Assembly: GCF_038957035.1 (NCBI RefSeq)
Contig: NZ_CP152412.1
Coordinates: 3,344,501-3,408,500 of the forward strand
Source: Bradyrhizobium sp. B097
GTDB taxonomy: Bacteria > Pseudomonadota > Alphaproteobacteria > Rhizobiales > Xanthobacteraceae
Direction of reading: 5' to 3'
Length of the DNA stretch: 64,000 nt
Below, piece by piece: positions 42,731 through 51,586 of the stretch. The notes beneath the pieces are model-generated. The model was not told where the DNA came from. It saw only the letters and a program-made list of their open reading frames with translations, and ran no database searches. The position numbers and the translations under genes were made by a program. Position 1 is the first letter of the stretch, and every line of letters begins with the position of its first letter.

Positions 42731-43786
42731 TTACTCGGCGTTTGGTGCGACTGAACTCAGCTTGACGGGAGCGGGATCTGAAGAGGCGGCGTCGGCGGCC
42801 GGCGCTGCGCGCGGGGTCGCGACCGAGATCGAAACCTCGCCGCGGCCGGTGACGACGCCGGAGACAGCGCGCTTGGACTGCAAATTCATCACGTTGACGA
42901 CGTCGCCCTCGGCGCCGCCATCCATCGCCTTGCCGCGGATCGTGAGGTAGAGACCGGAGGTGCGGTAGACCAGCGTGACGTTCTGGTCGCGGGTAACGAG
43001 ATCGGGTTTTGCCATGTCGGCCGTGCGCAGCGCCTGGCCGGCGCGGATCTGGCGGCGCATCTGCATGCCGACGGCGCCGTCGCGCACCGCGGCGTCGTTG
43101 CCGATTTCGGCTTTCGGACGGCGCTCGACCACAACGTCGGAGGCCTTCAGCACGTCGCCGCGTTCGACATTGCGCGTCAGCACGGCGGCCTCGATGGTCT
43201 CGATCGCGGTGCCGGTGAGGCGCAGCTTGTACGGAGCCGTGCCGGTTTCGTTGCTGACCTCGAAGGTGACGTCGAAACGCGTCGAGCGCTGGTCGTAGCG
43301 CACGGCGACGGGCTGCATCGCGCCGGTGCTGGTTGCCTCGATGCGGATATCGCCGGGATCGCGGTCGAAGGTCAGCGCGATGTTGCCGGCCTTGCCGAGT
43401 CCGTGGCGGCCCTCCAGCGCGCGCGACAGCTGCTGCTCGATCTCCTTGCTGTCGATGGTGCGCGCGAGCCGCGTGACGGTGATCTCCTTCAGCTCGCGGG
43501 TGTCGACGCCGATCACCTGGTGGGTACGCAGCACGTTCAGCACCTGCGCGACCGGCAGCGTACCTGTGGTGCCGAGGTCCGGTGCGCGGTAGATCGCGAT
43601 GCTGCCGGCGCTGCCGGCATTGTCGATGAGGTCGCCGACCCGCACGATGTCGTCCGCGACCGTGACGCTGGCGCGCAGCGTCGGCACCGCGATGCTCTCG
43701 CCGCGGCTTTGCGCGGCGGCTGGCAGCGCGGTCACCGCGAGCAGCGCGGCTGCGATCAGGAGTGAGCGGGCGATCATCGACATCAT
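42731..43786 (-). CDS. flgA: P-ring assembly chaperone FlgA
   Basis: A 351-residue exported protein (signal ARSLLIAAALLAVTALPAAA) with the SAF-like C-terminal domain, VLTRNVERGDVLKASDVVVE and GKAMDGGAEGDVVNVMNLQS. It helps FlgI assemble in the periplasm. The length is about 130 residues above the enteric form, with the extra N-terminal domain usual in alphaproteobacteria. Two ATGs in a row start the gene. flgG ends two bases upstream. Confidence 0.9.
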   Translation of the reverse strand: MMSMIARSLLIAAALLAVTALPAAAQSRGESIAVPTLRASVTVADDIVRVGDLIDNAGSAGSIAIYRAPDLGTTGTLPVAQVLNVLRTHQVIGVDTRELKEITVTRLARTIDSKEIEQQLSRALEGRHGLGKAGNIALTFDRDPGDIRIEATSTGAMQPVAVRYDQRSTRFDVTFEVSNETGTAPYKLRLTGTAIETIEAAVLTRNVERGDVLKASDVVVERRPKAEIGNDAAVRDGAVGMQMRRQIRAGQALRTADMAKPDLVTRDQNVTLVYRTSGLYLTIRGKAMDGGAEGDVVNVMNLQSKRAVSGVVTGRGEVSISVATPRAAPAADAASSDPAPVKLSSVAPNAE

Positions 43787-43788
43787 CC

Positions 43789-44577
43789 TCAGCGGAACAG
43801 GTTGGAGGTCGACTGCATCATCTGGTCGGCTGCGGAGACCACCTTCGAGTTCATCTCATAGGCGCGCTGCGCGGCGATCAGGTCGGAGATTTCCGAGACC
43901 ACTTCGACGTTGGCCTGTTCGAGGTTGCTCTGCTGCATGTCGCCATAGCCGTCGGTGTTGGCGATGCCGTCCTGCGGCTGGCCGGAGGCCGGCGTTTCCT
44001 GGAACAAATTGTCGCCGATCGGCATCAGGCCGGCCTTGTTGATGAAGCGGGTCAGGCCGACCTGACCGATGTTGGTCGATGCGGTCTGGCCCGGCAGCGT
44101 CACCGAGACCTGGCCCTGCGCGTTGATGGTGAGGCCGGAGGCGTTCTGCGGGATCGTGATCGTCGGCTGCAGCAAATTGCCCTGCGCGTTGACGATGCGG
44201 CCCTGGTTGTCCATCTGGAACGAGCCGTCGCGGGTGTAGGTGAAGGTGCCGTCCGGCATCAGGATCTTGAAGAAGCCTTCGCCGCGGATCGCGATGTCGA
44301 GATCGTTGCCGGTCGGCGACAGCGTGCCCTGGGTCATCATCCGCGGCGTGCCGACCGTCTTGACGCCGCCGCCGAGGTCGATGCCCATCGGCATGATGGT
44401 GTTCTGGTCGGATGCCTGCGCGCCGACCCGGCGCACATGGTCGTAGATCAGGTCCTGGAAGGCGGCGCGCTGCTTCTTGTAGCCGGTGGTACGCAGGTTC
44501 GCGATGTTGTTGGAGATCACCTGAACGCTGAGTTCCTGTGCCGCCATTCCGGTCGCCGCGGTATAAAGTGCGCGCAT
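43789..44577 (-). CDS. flgG: Flagellar distal rod protein FlgG
   Basis: A 262-residue axial protein: MRALYTAATGMAAQELSVQV, then NNIANLRTTGYKKQRAAFQD. The ending NVEVVSEISDLIAAQRAYEM, SKVVSAADQMMQSTSNLFR is the standard rod C-terminus. The QDGIANTDGYGDMQQSNLEQ stretch is typical. Located 16 bases after flgF in the operon. Confidence 0.96.
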   Translation of the reverse strand: MRALYTAATGMAAQELSVQVISNNIANLRTTGYKKQRAAFQDLIYDHVRRVGAQASDQNTIMPMGIDLGGGVKTVGTPRMMTQGTLSPTGNDLDIAIRGEGFFKILMPDGTFTYTRDGSFQMDNQGRIVNAQGNLLQPTITIPQNASGLTINAQGQVSVTLPGQTASTNIGQVGLTRFINKAGLMPIGDNLFQETPASGQPQDGIANTDGYGDMQQSNLEQANVEVVSEISDLIAAQRAYEMNSKVVSAADQMMQSTSNLFR

Positions 44578-44593
44578 CGTTCAATCCCCCGGA

Positions 44594-45358
44594 TCAGTTC
44601 GGCACGTCGGCGAGCTTCTCGATCGCCGATTTGTGCAGGTCGCTCTGCTGCTGGAGCAGCGAGGCGATTTGGGTGTAGGTCCGCGTGATCTCGATCATGC
44701 GGCTCATCTCGACGACGGAATTGACGTTCGACTTCTCGATGAAGCCCTGGCGGATCTGCGCCTTGGTGTCCGGCTGCGGCACCGCGCCTTCGCCCGGCAC
44801 ATAAAGGTTGGAGCCTTCCTTCAGCAGGCGCTGGGCCTGCGCGAACGAGACCAGGCGCAGCTTGCCGCGGATCGAGTCGAGGCGGGACGTGCCCTCGAGC
44901 ACGCTGACGTTGCCGTCGGGGGCGATGTTGACGTCGTGATCGGTCTGCTGGAACGTGATCGGGCCGGCGGTGCCGAGCACCTGGTAGCCCGAGGCGGTGA
45001 CGAGCTGGCCGCGATTGTTGATCTGAAGGTTGCCGTCGCGGGTGTAGCGCTCGCCGCCCGGCGTCTGCACCACCAGGAAGGCGTTGCCGTCGATCGCAAC
45101 GTCGAGCGGGTTCTTGGTCTCTTCGGTCGGGCCCTGCGAGAAGTCGTGGAAGGTCGCGCGGTCCTGCACGAAGGAGACGCGGCGGTCGGAGGACGCGAAA
45201 TTGTCTTCATGCGCGTTCGAGGACAGATATTCCTGGAACAGCGACCGGTCGGCCTTGTAGCCGTTGGTGTTCATGTTCGCGATGTTGTTGGAAACGACAT
45301 CCATCTGCCGTTCCAGCACCATCTGCTTCGATAGTCCGACCAGAAGCGTATTCTGCAT
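44594..45358 (-). CDS. flgF: Flagellar proximal rod protein FlgF
   Basis: A 254-residue rod protein with the N-terminal motif DVVSNNIANMNTNGYKADRS and C-terminal VNSVVEMSRMIEITRTYTQI. First gene of the leftward operon, with GGGGAGAA ahead of the ATG and a sigma-54 promoter at 45471-45486. Rod assembly needs FlgB, FlgC and FliE, which are not in the window. Confidence 0.95.
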   Translation of the reverse strand: MQNTLLVGLSKQMVLERQMDVVSNNIANMNTNGYKADRSLFQEYLSSNAHEDNFASSDRRVSFVQDRATFHDFSQGPTEETKNPLDVAIDGNAFLVVQTPGGERYTRDGNLQINNRGQLVTASGYQVLGTAGPITFQQTDHDVNIAPDGNVSVLEGTSRLDSIRGKLRLVSFAQAQRLLKEGSNLYVPGEGAVPQPDTKAQIRQGFIEKSNVNSVVEMSRMIEITRTYTQIASLLQQQSDLHKSAIEKLADVPN

Positions 45359-45470
45359 CGGTGGTTCTCCCCTGTGAGGTGATCCGATGCGAATGGTTCT
45401 CCCAAACCTTCACGCCGGACCGTCGGTAACCATTGGGTTCTCCCAAACCCGCCAGTCACGTCGTCCTCTC

Positions 45471-45486
45471 AGCGAAACCCGTGCCA
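45471..45486 (-). promoter_or_regulatory. Sigma-54 promoter for flgF-flgG-flgA-flgH
   Basis: Read leftward: TGGCACGGGTTTCGCT. The -24 box is exact, GG-N10-GC spacing holds, and the -12 has one mismatch. It lies 113 bases before the flgF ATG, leaving a long leader. Confidence 0.7.
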
Positions 45487-45604
45487 ACTTGAAATAATCA
45501 GATATTTGAATGGTTTAGGTGTTTTGCAGGGCGCCGTGCCGGGCGGCAGAAAGGTCTTGTTGACCATGTTTGCCCGGCAGTTTTTTCCTAGTTGAAGGTA
45601 AATC

Positions 45605-45620
45605 CTAATCTTCCGTTAAC
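45605..45620 (+). promoter_or_regulatory. CtrA-type box for fliL-fliM
   Basis: CTAATCTTCCGTTAAC differs in one base from TTAA-N7-TTAAC. It lies 122 bases before fliL, and the Caulobacter fliLM operon is CtrA-controlled. Confidence 0.55.
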
Positions 45621-45741
45621 CATTATGACCCCAGTGTTGCCGGCATTGGGGCGCGTGTGCGCCGGCGGCCTTTGTATCGCGTCTTCAAGCCAAAGCTGGG
45701 GCAAATCGCGTTCGCATCCTTCAGGTTGAAGCGAGCGGACG

Positions 45742-46230
45742 ATGGCGGACGAGGAAAAGACGGATAGCGGCGAGGGCGCGGCCGCTCCGAAGAAGGGCAA
45801 GCTCAAGCTGATCATTGCCGTCGTCGGCTTCCTCGTCGTGCTCGGCGCGGGGGCGGGCGGATGGTTCTTCTTCATGCGCGGTCACGGCGAGGAGCAGCAC
45901 GCCGAAGCGCCGCCGCCGAAGCCGCCGAGCTTCGTCGACGTGCCCGACATGCTGGTCAATCTGGTCGGCGCGCCCGGCGAGCGGGTGCAATATCTCAAGC
46001 TGAAGCTCGTGCTCGAGATCAAGGAAGAGAAGCAGGTCGAGGCGATCAAGCCGGCGCTGCCGCGCGTCGCCGACCTGTTCCAGACCTATATGCGCGAGCT
46101 GCGCCCGAGCGATCTCAACGGCTCGGCTGGCCTGTTCCGTCTCAAGGAAGAGCTGACCAAGCGCGTCAACCTCGCGCTGGCGCCCAACCAGGTGAACGCG
46201 GTGCTGTTCAAGGAAGTCGTGATCCAGTGA
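45742..46230 (+). CDS. fliL: Flagellar basal body protein FliL
   Basis: A 162-residue stator-associated protein. A charged leader precedes one membrane helix (LIIAVVGFLVVLGAGAGGWF, ~residues 20-40), and the periplasmic domain carries FVDVPDMLVNLVGAPGERVQ and LRPSDLNGSAGLFRLKEELT. FliL stabilises the stators and aids torque. First gene of fliL-fliM-DUF6468-motE, with fliM starting 18 bases later. Confidence 0.94.
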   Translation: MADEEKTDSGEGAAAPKKGKLKLIIAVVGFLVVLGAGAGGWFFFMRGHGEEQHAEAPPPKPPSFVDVPDMLVNLVGAPGERVQYLKLKLVLEIKEEKQVEAIKPALPRVADLFQTYMRELRPSDLNGSAGLFRLKEELTKRVNLALAPNQVNAVLFKEVVIQ

Positions 46231-46248
46231 CGGGGCGGATGTAAAGCC

Positions 46249-47451
46249 ATGGCCGGCAACGACCAGATGGACCAGGACGCCATTGCGGCCCAGTGGGAAG
46301 CCTCGCTCGATTCCGAGGACCCCGCGGCGGCTGCAGCGGAGGCTGCCAAGAACGAGCTCACCGAGAACATGGCGCTGCAATGGGCCGCCATGGTCGAGGA
46401 CGGCAGCCGCGACTTCGGTGGCAAGAACACCAATGGCGAGCGCGTGCTGTCGCAGGAGGAGATCGATAATCTCCTGGGCTTCACGGTCGGCGACGTCAGC
46501 CTCGACGATCATTCCGGCATCCGCGCCATCATCGATTCGGCGATGGTGTCCTACGAGCGTCTGCCGATGCTCGAAATCGTGTTTGACCGCCTGGTGCGGT
46601 TGATGACGACATCGTTGCGCAATTTCACCTCCGACAACGTCGAAGTCTCGCTCGACCGCATCACCTCGGTGCGCTTCGGCGACTACATGAACTCGATCCC
46701 GCTACCTGCGGTGCTCTCGGTGTTCAAGGCGGAGGAGTGGGAGAATTTCGGCCTCGCCATGGTCGACTCCAATCTGATCTATTCGATGATCGACGTGCTG
46801 CTCGGCGGCCGCCGCGGCCAGACCCAGCTCAAGATCGAGGGCCGGCCCTACACCACGATCGAGACCAACCTGGTCAAGCGGCTGGTCGAGGTGGTGCTGT
46901 CGGATGCCGAGCAGGCGTTCCGGCCGCTGTCACCGGTGACCTTCACGATCGACCGGCTCGAGACGAACCCGCGCTTTGCCGCGATCAGCCGCCCGGCCAA
47001 CGCCGCGATCCTGGTGCGCCTACGCATCGACATGGAAGACCGCGGCGGCAATGTCGAATTGCTGCTGCCCTACGCCACCATCGAACCGATCCGCAACGTC
47101 TTGTTGCAGATGTTCATGGGCGAGAAGTTCGGCCGCGACCCGATCTGGGAAGGCCATTTCGCCACCGAGGTGGCGCAGGCCGAGATTGCGGTCGATGCGG
47201 TGCTGTACGAGGCCGATATCCCGCTCAAGGAGCTGATGAAGCTCAAGGTCGGCGACACGCTGCCGCTGGATATCCGTTCCGACGCGCTGGTCTCGGTCCG
47301 TTGCGGCAATGTCACCCTGACGGAGGGCCGCATGGGCCGCGTCGGCGACCGCGTCGCGATCCGCGTCACCAAGAATTTGCGTAAACCCCAAACCACCTTC
47401 GCGATGTTCGAGAAGGCGGACGAGCGGACCAAGATGATGGAGGCACCATGA
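46249..47451 (+). CDS. fliM: Flagellar motor switch protein FliM
   Basis: A 400-residue C-ring protein. The LSQEEIDNLLGF motif that binds CheY-P begins near residue 67, after an acidic, alanine-rich extension, whereas in enterics it is at the very N-terminus. The middle CheC-like domain (SMIDVLLGGRRGQTQL) and C-terminal SpoA domain (KVGDTLPLDIRSDALVSVRC) are intact. The last codons overlap the next gene (ATGA). Confidence 0.95.
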   Translation: MAGNDQMDQDAIAAQWEASLDSEDPAAAAAEAAKNELTENMALQWAAMVEDGSRDFGGKNTNGERVLSQEEIDNLLGFTVGDVSLDDHSGIRAIIDSAMVSYERLPMLEIVFDRLVRLMTTSLRNFTSDNVEVSLDRITSVRFGDYMNSIPLPAVLSVFKAEEWENFGLAMVDSNLIYSMIDVLLGGRRGQTQLKIEGRPYTTIETNLVKRLVEVVLSDAEQAFRPLSPVTFTIDRLETNPRFAAISRPANAAILVRLRIDMEDRGGNVELLLPYATIEPIRNVLLQMFMGEKFGRDPIWEGHFATEVAQAEIAVDAVLYEADIPLKELMKLKVGDTLPLDIRSDALVSVRCGNVTLTEGRMGRVGDRVAIRVTKNLRKPQTTFAMFEKADERTKMMEAP

Positions 47452-47915
47452 GTCATGTGCTTGGACTAGCAATCGAGAGTCTGGTAGCCGTGCTGCTGAT
47501 GCTGACGATCGGCTATTGCTGGCTGCTCAACAAGCGGCTGCAGCGGCTGAAGGCGGACGAGCATTCGCTGAAGGCGACGATCGCGGAATTGATCACCGCG
47601 ACCGAGATCGCCGAACGCGCGATCGGCGGGTTGAAGCATGCGGTGCGCGACGTCAACGAGAACCTCGGCAACCAGCTCGACGCGGCGGTGCAGATGTCGG
47701 CGCAGCTGAAGAACCAGCTGGCGGAAGGCGACCACGTGGTGCGCCGCCTGTCGAAGATCGCGCTGGCCGCGCGGCCGCCGGAGCCCGCGCACGCACCGGC
47801 AGCGGCGCCTACCGCACCGGTGGCGCAGGCGCCCAGGGTTTCGGCCGCGCGCGCGGTTGCTGCGGCGGCTGAAGCCTTCACCGAGCGCAGGAGGGCCGGC
47901 GGCCTCGCTGCATGA
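47448..47915 (+). CDS. DUF6468 flagellar-cluster membrane protein
   Basis: A 155-residue protein with one N-terminal helix (GLAIESLVAVLLMLTIGYCW), a coiled coil (LQRLKADEHSLKATIAELIT) and an alanine/proline-rich tail. The family (DUF6468) is found between fliM and motE in alphaproteobacterial flagellar clusters. Its role is unknown. It overlaps both neighbours by four bases, so it is translated with them. Confidence 0.82.
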   Translation: MSHVLGLAIESLVAVLLMLTIGYCWLLNKRLQRLKADEHSLKATIAELITATEIAERAIGGLKHAVRDVNENLGNQLDAAVQMSAQLKNQLAEGDHVVRRLSKIALAARPPEPAHAPAAAPTAPVAQAPRVSAARAVAAAAEAFTERRRAGGLAA

Positions 47916-48715
47916 AGTTGCTTCGTGACATCAGAGTGATGCCCGTGGTGCTGGTCGCGATCTTCGGCCTGATGGTGCTGAAGGTCGCGGGCCTCGTGCT
48001 CGATGGCGGTTACGTGTTTGCCGACGACGCGCCGCCGGCCGGTCCATCCTGGGCGCAGCAGAATTTCAACTTCCCCGGCGCTCCCAAGGCGGTTGCCGAC
48101 AGCAAGTTCAAGGCCGATCCCGGCGACATCACGGGATCGGTCGAGGGCAAGGACGCGAAGAAGGACGAGGCACCGAAACCGGCCGCACCGGCCGCCGAGG
48201 CGCCCAAGCCCGACGGCGTGGTGGTCAATCTGGATGCGCCGCCGCCGGTGTCGGCCTCCGAACGCGCGATCCTGGAACGGCTGCAGTCGCGCCGCCAGGA
48301 GCTCGAGACGCGCGCCCGCGAGGTCGAGATTCGCGAAAGCCTCCTGAAGGCCGCCGAGAAGCGCATCGAGGCCAAGGTCGAGGAGGCCAAGGCCAATGAC
48401 GCCAAGACGAATGCCGATGCGGCGGCCAAGGCAGAAGCCGACGCCGCCCGCTTCAAGGGCATCGTCACCATGTACGAGAACATGAAGCCGAAGGACGCCG
48501 CAAAAGTGTTCGATCGGCTGGAGATGACCGTGCTCTACCAGATCGCCTCGCAGATCCAGCCGCGCAAGATGTCCGACATCCTCGGCCTGATGCAGCCCGA
48601 GGCCGCCGAACGGCTCACGGTCGAACTCGCCCGCCGCGCCGGCGGCGACAAGTCGGCATCGACAGACGATCTTCCCAAGATCGAAGGCAAGATGCTCACG
48701 CCGAAGACGAATTGA
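47912..48715 (+). CDS. motE: MotE, stator-associated chaperone
   Basis: A 267-residue periplasmic protein anchored by MPVVLVAIFGLMVLKVAGLV. The middle is lysine/alanine-rich with a long coiled coil (LESRRQELETRAREVEIRES-like), and the C-terminal domain has GIVTMYENMKPKDAAKVFDR and RKMSDILGLMQPEAAERLTV, the MgtE-N-like fold. In Sinorhizobium MotE escorts MotC. A fragment of the same gene lies at 50108-50170, beyond the GT87 gene. Confidence 0.9.
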   Translation: MKLLRDIRVMPVVLVAIFGLMVLKVAGLVLDGGYVFADDAPPAGPSWAQQNFNFPGAPKAVADSKFKADPGDITGSVEGKDAKKDEAPKPAAPAAEAPKPDGVVVNLDAPPPVSASERAILERLQSRRQELETRAREVEIRESLLKAAEKRIEAKVEEAKANDAKTNADAAAKAEADAARFKGIVTMYENMKPKDAAKVFDRLEMTVLYQIASQIQPRKMSDILGLMQPEAAERLTVELARRAGGDKSASTDDLPKIEGKMLTPKTN

Positions 48716-48755
48716 CGGACGCTATCGGGAAATCCGTCAATTGGCAGTAGCGTCC

Positions 48756-49973
48756 TCAGCCGTAAGCCAGATCCGGCTTAACATCGGGTTGCCTGCATCT
48801 GATCCAGATCATCGCAATGACGGTCGCGCACATGAACGGACCGACGGGCACGAGTGCGACCGGGTAGGCAAACCCCGCCAGGACAAGCACGCCGAAGCCG
48901 ATCCGGAGTTCGGAGCGATTCGAGAGAAGGGAGCCATGTTCGGCCACTGGCTCGTTCATGAGAAAAATGAGCGCGAGAGCCAGTATCGCCGTGTCGTAGA
49001 TCGCGAAGTAGGGAGAGACAAGCAGGGTTGCGACGAGCAGGCTCGCGGCCTTGACGGCGAAGCTGACGTTGCGGCGCCATATGATCACGACCCACATCGC
49101 GGCTGCCGCAGCGACAGCGATGTGCAATGCCATGGCCGATCCGTAGCCAAAGCCGGCAAACCGAAGCACACCGTAGACGCTCTGCAGCTTGTACCAAGCC
49201 AGTGTGCCGGTGAGATGGAACTGCGTCGCCGCGACGACTGCCGCCTCACGGAATCCCTCAAAGGTATCCCAGCCGAAGGTAAGCCCGGCGAGCAGCATGA
49301 GGACCGGTATCACCAAACTAGCCGTGATGACGACGACCCAGCGTCCAGTGGCGATCAGAACGAGCGGAAGCAGGACGCCATATTGCGGCTTGAAGATCAA
49401 CAGCGCGATCAGGAAGCCGCTCACGATCGGACGCCTGTCCAGCGTCAGCAGGATGACGCCGAGTAGCGATGCCGCGAGCAGGGAGCTTTGGCCGACAATG
49501 AAATCGTATAAGACGGCCGGCACGGCGAATGCCACCAGCAGCGCGGCGAAGCGCGGCCGGATAGCGGAAACAACGAGCGCCCAGCACAGCAGCTTTGCGG
49601 AGCTCCAGATCCAGAACGCGGTGGGATACGGCAGCAACGCCAGCAGTCCCGCCAGAAAGAAAAACACCGGCGGGTAGAAGAACGGTATAGGCACCTCGTA
49701 AACGGGATACGGAGCCAGGTTCAGGCTAGGATGGATCTGAAGGATCAGTTGCCGCAACTGCGGCCAATCGTAGGCGGTGGCGGCATGGCCATCGAGAGCC
49801 ATTTTCCCCGCACTCCAAAAGCATGAAAAGTCGAGCCCGGTCGCGCCGGTACCGTCAACGACTTTCGGCACCACGGAGTATAGGGTGAAACTCAACACGA
49901 TGAGGCTGGCAATGGCCAACGCACGGTCGAATTCGCTGCGCTCCGTACCGCGCGCCATTCCAAATCCATTCAT
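48756..49973 (-). CDS. GT87-type membrane glycosyltransferase
   Basis: A 405-residue polytopic protein (about ten helices). Its first periplasmic loop has GLDFSCFWSAGKMALDGHAA with the catalytic-type Asp, followed by PIPFFYPPVFFFLAGLLALL, the family pattern of GT87/DUF2029 polyprenyl-phosphate-mannose transferases. It would add a sugar to a lipid or protein on the periplasmic face. ATG 49973 is the start, since the upstream part to 50042 is not membrane-like. Unusual in a flagellar cluster. It is divergent from a paralogue at 50363. Confidence 0.85.
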   Translation of the reverse strand: MNGFGMARGTERSEFDRALAIASLIVLSFTLYSVVPKVVDGTGATGLDFSCFWSAGKMALDGHAATAYDWPQLRQLILQIHPSLNLAPYPVYEVPIPFFYPPVFFFLAGLLALLPYPTAFWIWSSAKLLCWALVVSAIRPRFAALLVAFAVPAVLYDFIVGQSSLLAASLLGVILLTLDRRPIVSGFLIALLIFKPQYGVLLPLVLIATGRWVVVITASLVIPVLMLLAGLTFGWDTFEGFREAAVVAATQFHLTGTLAWYKLQSVYGVLRFAGFGYGSAMALHIAVAAAAAMWVVIIWRRNVSFAVKAASLLVATLLVSPYFAIYDTAILALALIFLMNEPVAEHGSLLSNRSELRIGFGVLVLAGFAYPVALVPVGPFMCATVIAMIWIRCRQPDVKPDLAYG

Positions 49974-50362
49974 GAAACTGCCAGAAGCTAAAAAATATTT
50001 GAAATGTAAGCCATTTTTATACCGCCATTGGCCGTGGCGCAAGCAAGTGGCCGGTCTCCGTGCAGGCTGAGGTTAATCGCCAGGAGTTCCGCGCGTGCCC
50101 GGTGGATCGGGCGGAAGCCGAGGCCACCCGCTTCAGGGCCATCGTCACCAAGTACGACAAAGACGCAGTCAGAGGCGCTGCAGTGCTATGTGCTGCCTGG
50201 CTGAAGCGGATGTTCGCCCGCCTTCGCGCGGTGCCCGATGGACACGATCGCCACGGAGCACCGAGGTTATGGTAGCGTTAAATGGTAGCCTTAAGTTGCA
50301 ACCGATTTGTCATTTTGGAATTGAAGTCGCTACGTCCCAAGGTGGTGCTTGAGGAATTGCCA
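49974..50362. other. Gap between the two GT87 genes
   Basis: Besides the motE fragment (50108-50170) no gene is visible. An ATGGTAGC repeat lies before the second GT87 start (TTATGGTAGCGTTAAATGGTAGCCTTAAG near 50266-50294). Confidence 0.5.
50108..50170 (+). pseudogene. motE fragment
   Basis: The bases read GCGGAAGCCGAGGCCACCCG, then CTTCAGGGCCATCGTCACCA and GTACGA. This aligns with motE at 48431-48481 with only scattered differences and gives AEAEATRFRAIVTKYDKDA against AEADAARFKGIVTMYENMK. Only about 20 codons are clear, after which similarity fades. It is a relic, probably from duplication or insertion. Confidence 0.6.
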
Positions 50363-51586
50363 ATGCTGAAAGACATGCCCTGGCTGACCGCGCGGCGCGC
50401 CCGATTGTACGTGAGTGGCGTCGCAATTGTGCTGGTGCTGACCCTTGCGAGGTCGCTTTTGCTATTTTACCGCGACGGCGGCTATGGCGTGAATAATTTT
50501 CTGCTCGGCTCGGACTTCCTGACGTTCTGGGCGGCCTCGCTTCAGGTTCTGGCCGGGCATCCCGCCGAGGTTTATGTACCCGAATTGCATCTGCTCGCGG
50601 AGGCTCCATACCTGCGAGACGGCTACGAGGCGTTCTTCTATCCGCCGACGATGCTGCTCGTGTGCCTGCCGTTCTCGCTCGTGCCGTATTTCGCCTCGCT
50701 GTTCGTGTTCATCAGTATCACGGCGGCGGCGTTCGCCGCGCTGATCTGGCGTATCCTGCGAACGCCTTGGTGCCTGGTCGCGACCTTCGCCTATGCGCCG
50801 GTGTATCTTAATGCCGTGGCAGGGCAGAACGCTTTTCTGACGGCTTCGATCCTTGGATGCGGTCTCGGCATCATGAACCGGAGGCCAAAGCTCGCGGGCG
50901 CGATCCTCGGGCTGATGGTGATCAAGCCGCACCTGGCGCTGGCCGTGCCGATCGCCCTGATCGTCACAGGTCGCTGGCGCACGCTGATCTGGGCAGGCAT
51001 CTCGTCGATTTCGCTCGTCGTGCTGTCCGCGCTGCTGTTCGGCCTGGATACGTGGCTCAGCTTCCTCGACGTCTCTCACTCGGCCCGCCAGGCTCTGGAG
51101 AACGGCGACGTCGAGTTTTCATTGCTTCAGAGCGTGTACGCGACAGCGCGTCTGCTCGGCGCCGGCGTCAGCACTGCCTTTGTCATTCACGGCCTCGCGG
51201 CGCTGGCTATGGTGTGTGTGATGGTCTGGATGTTGCGGCGGAACGTCAGCGCCGCTGCTGAGCGCTCGATCATCGTGCTCGCCTGCCTCCTGATTACGCC
51301 GTTCTCACTGTTCTACGACATGCTCATTATGGCGTTGCCGCTGGCCTGGATGCTGCGCGAGTGGTTGAAGGTCGGCTTTCCGGCCTGGTCGAAAATGGTG
51401 CTTGGCGTGACGTTTCTCGCGCCGCTGGTCTTCTACCTGCCTGTCCTCTACCAACTGTCGGTCGTGAAGCCGCTGCCTTTTGGTGCTCCGGTCATCATCC
51501 TGTTCTGCTGGTTGCTGGTCCGGGAGAGCACGCAAACGCGGCAAGCGGCGCATGGCGAGCCAGAGGTCTCGGCGGTCCGAGTTTGA
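50363..51586 (+). CDS. GT87-type membrane glycosyltransferase, paralogue
   Basis: A 407-residue polytopic protein with LGSDFLTFWAASLQVLAGHP as first-loop motif with Asp, and FFYPPTMLLVCLPFSLVPYF, GLMVIKPHLALAVPIALIV. It is related in layout to the gene at 48756-49973, to which it is divergent, but not a close copy. It likely uses a polyprenyl-phosphate sugar and works in the inner membrane. ATG 50363 with GAGGA ahead. Confidence 0.85.
   Translation: MLKDMPWLTARRARLYVSGVAIVLVLTLARSLLLFYRDGGYGVNNFLLGSDFLTFWAASLQVLAGHPAEVYVPELHLLAEAPYLRDGYEAFFYPPTMLLVCLPFSLVPYFASLFVFISITAAAFAALIWRILRTPWCLVATFAYAPVYLNAVAGQNAFLTASILGCGLGIMNRRPKLAGAILGLMVIKPHLALAVPIALIVTGRWRTLIWAGISSISLVVLSALLFGLDTWLSFLDVSHSARQALENGDVEFSLLQSVYATARLLGAGVSTAFVIHGLAALAMVCVMVWMLRRNVSAAAERSIIVLACLLITPFSLFYDMLIMALPLAWMLREWLKVGFPAWSKMVLGVTFLAPLVFYLPVLYQLSVVKPLPFGAPVIILFCWLLVRESTQTRQAAHGEPEVSAVRV

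Larger units (their letters stand above)
45359..45741. other. Divergent flgF / fliL promoter region
   Basis: This 383-base gap has the leftward sigma-54 promoter (45471-45486) and the rightward CtrA-type box (45605-45620). Two GGTTCTCCCAAAC copies (45394-45406, 45434-45446) are a direct repeat 40 bases apart in the flgF leader. Confidence 0.6.
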
